From Thermoplasmata archaeon (GTDB taxonomy: Archaea; Thermoplasmatota; Thermoplasmata; Thermoplasmatales; Thermoplasmataceae): a DNA stretch of 6,323 nucleotides. The notes beneath the pieces are model-generated. The model was not told where the DNA came from, ran no database searches, and saw nothing but the letters and a program-made list of their open reading frames with translations. This document shows positions 1 to 5,606 of this stretch, piece by piece. The DNA lies in NCBI GenBank assembly GCA_021806345.1, contig JAJZXP010000173.1, forward strand, positions 1 through 6,323. The letters run 5' to 3'. Numbering within the stretch: position 1 is the stretch's first letter; each line of letters begins with the position of its first letter. Position numbers and translations under genes: made by a program.

Positions 1-14
1 GTGGGTACTTACGA

Positions 15-27
15 ACTTTACTTATAA
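15..27 (+). promoter_or_regulatory. Possible archaeal TATA box for the broken CWC gene
   Basis: A CTTATAA element at 21-27 lies in an AT-rich stretch. Transcription would start about 25 bases downstream, near 50, giving a leader of about 12 bases before the ATG at 62. That matches the short leaders inferred for two other genes here. There is no clear BRE and no Shine-Dalgarno before ATG 62. The call rests on spacing and a loose motif only. Confidence 0.2.
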
Positions 28-61
28 CGCTGAATGCATGATGCGAAATTTACTTCAAAAA

Positions 62-271
62 ATGAAGCCGGTTTTATTAGGGTTTACTGAATGCTTTCCT
101 GTGTCGGGAACCCTTAAATGTGAATTGTGCCAATCTGAATTCATATGCGGAGCTCCAGGGAAGTGCTGGTTTTCATTGATCTGCTTGGTATGAAGAAAAA
201 GGCTGCTCCTGTCCGCTGTGGCAAAGGATTGTGTGTGCAGGGATTGCCTTGAAAAGTTGTCTGTGATATGA
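62..271 (+). pseudogene. Frameshifted Cys-rich CWC family (zinc-ribbon-like) small protein
   Basis: No single frame gives a complete product, but the frames join into one sensible small protein. From ATG 62 the frame runs through C-E-L-C (119-130), F-I-C-G-A-P-G-K-C-W (140-169) and then hits TGA at 191-193. In the neighbouring frame, bases from about 171 to 222 read F-I-D-L-L-G-M-K-K-K-A-A-P-V. From about 226 the original frame resumes as K-D-C-V-C-R-D-C-L-E-K-L and stops at TGA 269-271. One missing base near 170 (TGG-T-TTTC, which would restore the second Cys of CWC) and one extra G near 226 (AAAGG) would explain it. The repaired protein would be about 69 residues with the CxxC...C...CWC...CxCxxC pattern of the Cys-rich CWC family, whose function is largely unknown and which is presumed to bind metal. 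ATGs at 38 and 41 are alternative starts. Two sequencing errors are the main alternative to true decay. Confidence 0.6.
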
Positions 272-399
272 AATACCCAACCATGAAATGTTAGTTCTCG
301 CCTGGGAAGCCACGTCTATTGACTGTCCGGGGTATTCAACAAAGGAATAGGGAATCTATTCATCTTTCTCATAAAATCCGATAGTATCTACTTCCAGTA

Positions 400-422
400 C
401 TGAAATGGGTTTCCTATTTCAG
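400..422. terminator. Hairpin overlapping the stop codon of the restriction gene; possible terminator
   Basis: The arms CTGAAATGGG (400-409) and CCTATTTCAG (413-422) pair around a three-base TTT loop. Read on the plus strand, all ten pairs form, one of them G-U. On the minus transcript the same pair becomes an A-C mismatch, leaving a 7-bp stem plus two inner pairs. The minus-strand stop codon TAG (414-416) lies inside the hairpin. A T4 run follows on the minus side (complement of 373-376) and a T5 run on the plus side (445-449), so it could slow transcription from either direction. Archaeal termination depends mostly on T-tracts, so the role is uncertain. Confidence 0.4.
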
Positions 423-3269
423 CATAACGTCAGTGTTGACTTTGTTTTTCCTATTCTCGCGCATCGTTTTAAGATTTTCATAGATGACAGAGAGCGTTTT
501 TTGGTCAATTCCCAATGCATCAAATATTGTCGCATCAATTTCTCTCCTGATATCCGTCACATCGTGATTGAGTCTTGATTCCTTGAGCAATCTTTGAAAA
601 GAGTTAATCAAAGTCTTTCTGTATTTTTGCCCAAGAAGCTTCAGATCGAGAATAGGGATATCCTCAAGATTATGCTTCATTAATTCTATAACACCTTCAC
701 CGTATCCCGATTTTCCGAGAACTTCCACAAAAAATTCTGTAACCGTAGAATTCAAGAGTGCCAATAACGGGAATAGGTCTTCTTCTTGGTTAGGTTTTAT
801 CCAGCAGAAATTCTGTGTTGTGTATATTGCATCCCTGTTCCAGACCGCGAACCATCGATCCCATACAAGCACTGGAACTAATATTGGCTCAGGCGTCCTG
901 ATCTGGAGTTCATACCATACTTTCTTGTCCTTCAGCGCCGGTGAGTTCTGATAACCGGTCACAATTTTTCCTTTCTCATGCCCCCTCGTTATTTCTATGT
1001 CTTTGCGTTCAGCGTTTTCTATGTATTGCTTCGCGTATGACCCATCCAGCTTTCCCATTTCTTTGTTGACCATGAATAGATACTTAACACATTCATCTTC
1101 AGTTACGTCAAGATATTGAATTTCTCTTGTGTTCAGAATCAAGGGTTTCAGGAATTCAGCTTCAATGCCTAACCCCTCCGCCTGTTCTTTGCCAATTATG
1201 AAAAAATCATTGGAAAGAGTTACGTATCCCATAGTAACGGCTGCAACATCGGAAACTTTTGTCTTGATTTTTTCCTGTAACGTGTAAAATAACGGTGGCG
1301 CTTTCAAATAATGGCCCCATTTCTCTTCTCTTTTTAGCTTAATTTGAGGAACGATCACTATTCCCAGGGTATTATCATCGTAAGAGGATCTTGCCCTTTC
1401 TAAGTAGTTTAACAACGCACCGGAACTTAAAGGGTTCTTCACCCTCACAAATTTTGTCACATTACCATCCCGTAGTGATGCTTTTCCTTTTCCCGTGGCC
1501 TTTTCAAGTAATACGATCACTGTATTCACAGATGCATCCGTAAATACCCTCTTGTCAAAATCAATGACGGCTATTATCCTGAAATTCTCCAGAAGAAATT
1601 TTTGCAGGTAGCGGCCATACTTGACATCCAACCATGAATTATAAACTATGAAGCCCATCAGTCCCCCTTCCTTGAGAAAATGGGTGCTGTGGGTGAAGAA
1701 GTATGCGTATATACCGGCTTCTGAACTCATATCGTACTTCTTTGTAGAATATGACTTGCCCTTCTTCCTGGTTTTTTTAGGTTCGAAAAATGTCAAGGCA
1801 TTTTCTCTGATAGCATCAATATAATCCTTATCTCCGATCTCATCCTGCCTTGTGTAGGGCGGGTTAGCTACAATGGAGTCAAACAGCATAGGCAATAAGT
1901 AGGAACTCGTCTTCGTGTTTGTAATTGATACTTCTTCGTGCTCTATTCCGATTTGCGCTTGCAACGCCGGGACCTTGAAAAAGTCGGTTGACAGTACATT
2001 GATCTTTTTCGAGTTTGCCCTGACATCCCTCATAGTCAGGTTAATTACTGAAAGGTGTGCCGCGAACTGGTTTATGTCCACCCCATAAATTTGGGAGAGG
2101 ATTTTATTATGCAAGATACTGGCTGTTTCATTTGAGTCGTTTAATCTCTTCAGTCTTTCATATGAACTTACCAGAAACCCACCACTGCCACAGCTCGGAT
2201 CCAATACTGCATCATCGCTATGTCTTATGCAGAATCGCGTTATCAGATCGCTTACTTGATTCGGGGTATAGTATTGTCCCAGCCTCTTCCGTTCATCTAT
2301 CGGGATCAGTCTTTGGTAAACCTCACCAATAACATCCCTATTGATCTCGGAGAGGTTGTATTGTTCAATATCTCTTATGAAGTCATTAAGATAACTTAGC
2401 AGCGGGTCTGAATATGGGATTTCATCAAATATGTTAGACTTGATGAAAACCGCTTCGTAGTCTATGGATGAAACAATATACCGGAAGCATTCCTCAATGC
2501 GATCCTGTAACGTTTTTGGATCGAACTCCTCATCTGACTGTGCGACAAGAGGGAGTAATTTGAGATTTTTCTGGTAAGACTCAAGAGTCTTGTAAAAAAT
2601 TATTCTGTTCATGATAAGGTAGGCCGCCTGCTCAGCAACATTGTGTTTAACCTCATTTGTAAGGCTGAAGCCCTGTTCTTTAAGCCACTTGCTAAATGTA
2701 TTGCCGAATGCCTGGTCGGTCAACAACTCTTCCCGGAGAGAATCATAAACAAGTGGTGAAATCAAAGCGTGGAAATACCTTAGCCTTTCAATGAAAGCAT
2801 CTCCAAGTTCAACTGCTTCTAACCGCCCAGTTAGGTAAAGGGATATGTTACGGAACACAGATAGCGCGAAATTTTGATTCATCTCCACTTTGTAGCTTTT
2901 CCCAACCTGGCGTTGTAATATCGTTCCCTGCTTGTCGACATCAAAAATTACGAATACGTCTCCATTTGTGGTTGCAATAAGTCTTGACTGCAAAGCTGCA
3001 GCGTACCCCAGAGCCTGGCCAATAACAGTAATACTGTACGGGTCAAGTCTTTGATCATATTTTTTTCCCTGTTTTTTTGTCTCTATCACGATTGTGAATG
3101 GCTCATCTACAACTTTTCCAAAGATTACTATATCCGCTTCTCCACTGGAAACCCTCATTCGGTCTTTAATATCCGTAAAAGTAACCCCGAAGAATTCAGG
3201 TGTTGCTTCCATCGCATTTTTGAATATTCTATAGAGTTCGGCTTCTATGTAGGATTCCTTCACACTCAT
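414..3269 (-). CDS. Type IIG-like restriction-modification enzyme (nuclease and N6-adenine methyltransferase in one chain)
   Basis: This 951-residue enzyme should both methylate adenine in a specific DNA site using S-adenosylmethionine and cleave unmodified DNA. Residues 1 to about 120 form a PD-(D/E)xK nuclease of the HsdR N-terminal type: D46, then E63-T-K65 in a hydrophobic strand, and Q85-A-L-G-Y89 as the QxxxY motif. A helical linker covers about 130-310. The gamma-class N6 methyltransferase has G-Q-Y-Y-T-P (331-336), motif I D-P-S-C-G-S-G-G-F (357-365), the acidic motif Y-G-V-D-I-N (395-400), catalytic N-P-P-Y (469-472) and the G-G-L-M-G-F-I strand (535-541). Residues about 650-880 resemble a target-recognition domain, ending in the L-L-N-S and D-I-P-I-L-D elements (838-875) common in these enzymes. 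All key residues are present, so it looks intact. The start is supported by the complete nuclease domain and a TATA box about 30 bases upstream; no Shine-Dalgarno is visible. It is shorter than BREX PglX and has a nuclease domain that PglX lacks. The recognition site cannot be read from sequence. Confidence 0.9.
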   Translation of the reverse strand: MSVKESYIEAELYRIFKNAMEATPEFFGVTFTDIKDRMRVSSGEADIVIFGKVVDEPFTIVIETKKQGKKYDQRLDPYSITVIGQALGYAAALQSRLIATTNGDVFVIFDVDKQGTILQRQVGKSYKVEMNQNFALSVFRNISLYLTGRLEAVELGDAFIERLRYFHALISPLVYDSLREELLTDQAFGNTFSKWLKEQGFSLTNEVKHNVAEQAAYLIMNRIIFYKTLESYQKNLKLLPLVAQSDEEFDPKTLQDRIEECFRYIVSSIDYEAVFIKSNIFDEIPYSDPLLSYLNDFIRDIEQYNLSEINRDVIGEVYQRLIPIDERKRLGQYYTPNQVSDLITRFCIRHSDDAVLDPSCGSGGFLVSSYERLKRLNDSNETASILHNKILSQIYGVDINQFAAHLSVINLTMRDVRANSKKINVLSTDFFKVPALQAQIGIEHEEVSITNTKTSSYLLPMLFDSIVANPPYTRQDEIGDKDYIDAIRENALTFFEPKKTRKKGKSYSTKKYDMSSEAGIYAYFFTHSTHFLKEGGLMGFIVYNSWLDVKYGRYLQKFLLENFRIIAVIDFDKRVFTDASVNTVIVLLEKATGKGKASLRDGNVTKFVRVKNPLSSGALLNYLERARSSYDDNTLGIVIVPQIKLKREEKWGHYLKAPPLFYTLQEKIKTKVSDVAAVTMGYVTLSNDFFIIGKEQAEGLGIEAEFLKPLILNTREIQYLDVTEDECVKYLFMVNKEMGKLDGSYAKQYIENAERKDIEITRGHEKGKIVTGYQNSPALKDKKVWYELQIRTPEPILVPVLVWDRWFAVWNRDAIYTTQNFCWIKPNQEEDLFPLLALLNSTVTEFFVEVLGKSGYGEGVIELMKHNLEDIPILDLKLLGQKYRKTLINSFQRLLKESRLNHDVTDIRREIDATIFDALGIDQKTLSVIYENLKTMRENRKNKVNTDVMLK

Positions 3270-3293
3270 CTGCAGACTATTAAGATTCTGTCA

Positions 3294-3302
3294 CTTATTT
3301 AA
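3294..3302 (-). promoter_or_regulatory. TATA box of the restriction-modification gene; near-leaderless start
   Basis: Read on the minus strand, TTAAATAAG occupies 3302 to 3294. Its centre is about 26-30 bases from the ATG at 3269, so transcription should begin within a few bases of the start codon. The sequence just before the ATG (GTCTGCAG) has no Shine-Dalgarno, which agrees with leaderless or near-leaderless translation as known in many archaea. Confidence 0.45.
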
Positions 3303-3303
3303 T

Positions 3304-3361
3304 TTACCTAAACGTACACCGCTTGTAAATGCAATATAGGTAAGAATCGCCAATTACCTAT
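3304..3361. promoter_or_regulatory. TTACCTA repeat set and palindrome; candidate operator
   Basis: The palindrome ATAGGTAA (3336-3343), ten bases, TTACCTAT (3354-3361) has perfect 8-bp arms. A third copy of TTACCTA (3304-3310) lies 50 bases from the copy at 3354 in the same orientation and abuts the restriction gene's TATA box, where its minus-strand form TAGGTAA occupies the BRE position. A dimeric regulator bound to the palindrome and the extra half-site could block or assist transcription factor B. Restriction systems are often controlled through such repeats, but no regulator gene is visible in the window. Confidence 0.4.
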
Positions 3362-3508
3362 GAAAAGTTCGCTCACCATAGGACCGAACCGTCGTCTGCA
3401 AATCACTTCTCTATGCTGCATCTTGTTTCTTTGAACATTTTTCCATTTGGAATAGAAATCCTCATTTCCGACAACAGCGAAGATTTCTTTTCTCGGGTCT
3501 TGTGGGAC
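3308..3508 (-). other. Open stretch downstream of the methyltransferase remnant; unrecognised
   Basis: Immediately after the TAG at 3509-3511 the same minus-strand frame stays open for 66 codons to the next TAG at 3308-3310. The translation is charged and protein-like, with D-P-R-K-E-I-F-A-V-V-G-N-E-D-F-Y early on, but I recognise no family in it. It could be the remainder of the same broken gene or chance. It has no in-frame ATG near its beginning. The plus strand is open in the codon-aligned antisense frame (3413-3610), with no promoter or RBS, so neither strand is firmly coding. The rest of the 502-bp spacer holds only the regulatory elements listed separately. Confidence 0.2.
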
Positions 3509-3568
3509 CTAAAGGCCGTACTTGAGCTGGTTGAATTTGCCCCCGTAATACCTGAAAACTGGTTTCAT
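3509..3568 (-). pseudogene. N-terminal remnant of a D12-class (Dam-like) adenine methyltransferase
   Basis: From the minus-strand ATG at 3568, nineteen codons read M-K-P-V-F-R-Y-Y-G-G-K-F-N-Q-L-K-Y-G-L and then stop at TAG. The opening M-K-P-x-F-R-Y-Y-G-G-K matches the N-terminal S-adenosylmethionine-binding motif of D12-class N6-adenine methyltransferases, which usually begin at or very near this motif and run about 250-300 residues. No downstream D-P-P-Y motif is present, so at most the first few percent of the gene survives. The match is short. A chance resemblance is possible, but the position inside a restriction-modification locus makes a decayed second methyltransferase reasonable. Confidence 0.35.
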
Positions 3569-3684
3569 AGGCACGTAGATCTTCGAATAAATGAATTGAC
3601 GGCGTGGTGAACTGCAGAAATGAGAAATTGAGAACATAACCTTGAGGTTCAGCATATACCATATTATTGTTGCATGACTATAAT

Positions 3685-3696
3685 AAAGTTTATATC
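3685..3696 (+). promoter_or_regulatory. BRE/TATA promoter of the GHKL ATPase gene
   Basis: AAAGTTTATATC is a near-ideal archaeal BRE plus TATA element. Transcription would start near 3717-3720, leaving a leader of about 52 bases before the ATG at 3772, unlike the very short leaders of the other genes. A weaker ATATA sequence at 3716-3720 could give a shorter leader. Confidence 0.5.
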
Positions 3697-3762
3697 TGCA
3701 CATTCGTAAAGCATGATATACATCTCCCAGCAAGATACATATTGAAATCCATAAGTTGGAGC

Positions 3763-3767
3763 GAGGT
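3763..3767 (+). promoter_or_regulatory. Ribosome-binding site of the GHKL ATPase gene
   Basis: GAGGT ends four bases before the ATG at 3772 and matches the anti-Shine-Dalgarno end of 16S rRNA. A second purine run, GGAG, lies at 3758-3761. This site fixes the start choice and is the only clear RBS among the three intact starts. Confidence 0.6.
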
Positions 3768-3771
3768 CTGA

Positions 3772-5523
3772 ATGAAGTTTAACGAGGAAGATATCGGGTC
3801 AAATTTAATGTATGCAATTACGAATGGCCTTTACAGTAGGGACGTAAGTACCATCAGAGAATACTTTCAAAATGCATACGATCCTCCCGCTCTCGCAACT
3901 GAAATTAATATTGATTTTGACAATAATGGCCTGAATTGCTCCATTAAGGACAATGGCACAGGTATGAACGCTGACGACCTGAAACGAGCTTTGGGCGTTG
4001 GAATCTTCACCAAAAAAGAAGACTCTGAAGGAATTTTCGGAATAGGGATCTGGAGTGGAATTGCTGTATGTGATAAGCTTGTGATCATCACAAAGAAGAG
4101 GGGAACCCCAAAGAAATTGCGTATAGAAATCAATGCGAAAGCCATCAGAGAAGATTCGACCAACAATGTGAAGCTAACTGATTTTCTTAGTGAAAGAACC
4201 GGTGATATTGAACAAATTGATACGGCAACAGAAATCGAACGAAATTATACTATTGTTAGACTTGAGAACATACTAGAAATTCTCAGAAATACCAAAGATG
4301 AGAAGAAGGCCTTCAACGAACAAGGGATCATTGAATTTGCATCTAAGAATTTACCTGTTCCTATGGACCCCAACTTTAAATTCGCGAACAAAATAATCGA
4401 TGAGTTTGACAAATTGTACATTCATCCAATAAACCTAACTGTAGGTAGTACTAGGATTCTTAGACACCCCGGTCTTAAAGACAACGTGAGGGAGCCTGTA
4501 ATACAAACCTTTTCCGCTAATGTTCCTAGTGAGAATGGGGAGTCAAAAGAACTTCCCATAGTGAAAGTATGGGGTTCTTTGAATAGAGAATATATAACAT
4601 TGGACGAGGAACTTCGCGGAATTGACTTTCGACACAATGGCTTCAAAATAGAAGATTGGAGCTCAGTTCGTGCGATTAAAGGCGGCACTTTCCATGAGAG
4701 GTGGGTAGGGGAGATTCATGTTATTAGGCCGGAACTGCTAAGGCCTACCACAGGTAGAAACGCCTTCCAACCTGTTCCCTGGAGAGACGATATAGACGCA
4801 AAGATTAGCACATGGCTCACTGAAATGCAAGGTTTCAACAGTTTTGTGAGCGTGGGAATTTCTGGCCTTAAAAGAGAAATAAATAAACTAAAATCACCCG
4901 ATCTAACAAAGTCGAAAAAACAAGAAATTATTAAGAAAGTTAGAGAAAAAAACCTGGGCGCGGAACTAAAATCACTTGAAAAAAAACCGGAATATACTTC
5001 TTTGGTAAAAGAATTGAAAAACGAACAAGAAGCTGTCATAAAGGAGTTTGAGGCAATTAAGAGTGAGATCGAAATTCAAGGTATAACTGATCAGCCTTCA
5101 CGCCCGGACATCAAAAATGCCATAGGGTCATTACCTGCAAATCAAAAGCTATCGCAGCAATTAAAGACCTTGATGGAGTCAAAGCACCAGAAGGACTTGA
5201 AGATAGACCCTTTCATTACATTGAAAGAACAGATTGAATCATTAACTAAAGAACGGTATGGGTCATTCAATGAAGCAGTAAATGCTATCGGGGTAAAATT
5301 GACTTTGTACCAAAAAAGTAATCATCGAACTGAAAATGACGCTGACTTGAAGGCGTTTTTTAAAGGATTGAATAAGGTATTTCGAAATCTCTTTGAACAT
5401 GCTTCAGAAGAAACTAATGAATGGTTTAACAAATCAAAGAATGTGGAGAAATTGAAGGATGGATACAGCGCTCTAATTGCATTTATTAGTCTCATAATTG
5501 ATGAGCTTGTACCCATCAATTGA
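3772..5523 (+). CDS. GHKL/Hsp90-like ATPase with charged helical C-terminal half
   Basis: The 583-residue protein has a complete N-terminal GHKL (Bergerat-fold) ATPase domain, about residues 1-125. The N box is R29-E30-Y-F-Q-N34-A-Y-D37, with the usual catalytic Glu and Mg-binding Asn. The G1 box is D60-N-G-T-G-M65, and the lid/G2 box is G87-I-F-G-I-G-I-W-S-G96, close to the I-G-Q-F-G-V-G-F-Y-S of Hsp90. A second domain at about 200-350 carries L-L-R-P-T-T-G-R-N-A-F (322-332), where a GHKL transducer-type domain would supply ATP-contacting residues. Residues about 365-435 are Lys/Glu-rich and probably coiled coil; the remainder is helical with no recognised domain. There is no signal peptide and no clear membrane segment. 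It lacks histidine kinase and topoisomerase features and is not a standard Hsp90, whose middle and C-terminal domains do not fit here. Its position divergent to a restriction enzyme suggests a defence or DNA-transaction role, possibly ATP-driven dimer clamping as in MutL/MORC proteins; this is inference. Confidence 0.85.
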   Translation: MKFNEEDIGSNLMYAITNGLYSRDVSTIREYFQNAYDPPALATEINIDFDNNGLNCSIKDNGTGMNADDLKRALGVGIFTKKEDSEGIFGIGIWSGIAVCDKLVIITKKRGTPKKLRIEINAKAIREDSTNNVKLTDFLSERTGDIEQIDTATEIERNYTIVRLENILEILRNTKDEKKAFNEQGIIEFASKNLPVPMDPNFKFANKIIDEFDKLYIHPINLTVGSTRILRHPGLKDNVREPVIQTFSANVPSENGESKELPIVKVWGSLNREYITLDEELRGIDFRHNGFKIEDWSSVRAIKGGTFHERWVGEIHVIRPELLRPTTGRNAFQPVPWRDDIDAKISTWLTEMQGFNSFVSVGISGLKREINKLKSPDLTKSKKQEIIKKVREKNLGAELKSLEKKPEYTSLVKELKNEQEAVIKEFEAIKSEIEIQGITDQPSRPDIKNAIGSLPANQKLSQQLKTLMESKHQKDLKIDPFITLKEQIESLTKERYGSFNEAVNAIGVKLTLYQKSNHRTENDADLKAFFKGLNKVFRNLFEHASEETNEWFNKSKNVEKLKDGYSALIAFISLIIDELVPIN

Positions 5524-5560
5524 AAGGATCCGTTTCAGCTGGTCCTTTGAGATCTCTTTT
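5523..5560 (+). terminator. Stem-loop and T-tract after the GHKL ATPase gene
   Basis: AAAGGATC (5523-5530) pairs with GGTCCTTT (5541-5548) across a ten-base loop, eight pairs including one U-G. The first base is the last base of the TGA stop. The palindrome GAGATCTC (5549-5556) and a T4 run (5557-5560) follow. The elements suit transcription termination, and a new promoter begins directly afterwards. Confidence 0.4.
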
Positions 5561-5572
5561 GGAAAATTTATA
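5561..5572 (+). promoter_or_regulatory. BRE/TATA promoter of the radical SAM gene
   Basis: GGAAAATTTATA combines a purine-rich BRE with TTTATA. Transcription would start near 5595, about 11 bases before the ATG at 5607. The short leader has no Shine-Dalgarno (ATTAATACCTC precedes the ATG). A separate promoter right after a likely terminator suggests this gene is not in an operon with the ATPase gene. Confidence 0.45.
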
Positions 5573-5606
5573 GAAATCCTTATGTAAATAATTACATTAA
5601 TACCTC

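Noticed and set aside
272..336. Inverted pair AATACCC (272-278) and GGGTATT (330-336).
   Set aside because: Seven bases separated by 51 with no associated gene or mobile-element feature is within chance expectation.
414..3269. BREX PglX methyltransferase.
   Set aside because: The protein has an intact N-terminal PD-(D/E)xK nuclease, is shorter than PglX, and no other BREX genes are in the window.
3509..3511. The in-frame TAG could be read as pyrrolysine, as in some methanogens.
   Set aside because: No pyrrolysine machinery is visible, the large restriction gene itself ends in TAG, and the joined frame does not give a recognisable full-length protein.
3413..3610. A 65-codon plus-strand reading frame in the divergent spacer.
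   Set aside because: It is codon-aligned antisense to the methyltransferase-like frame, has no promoter or RBS, and resembles no family I know.
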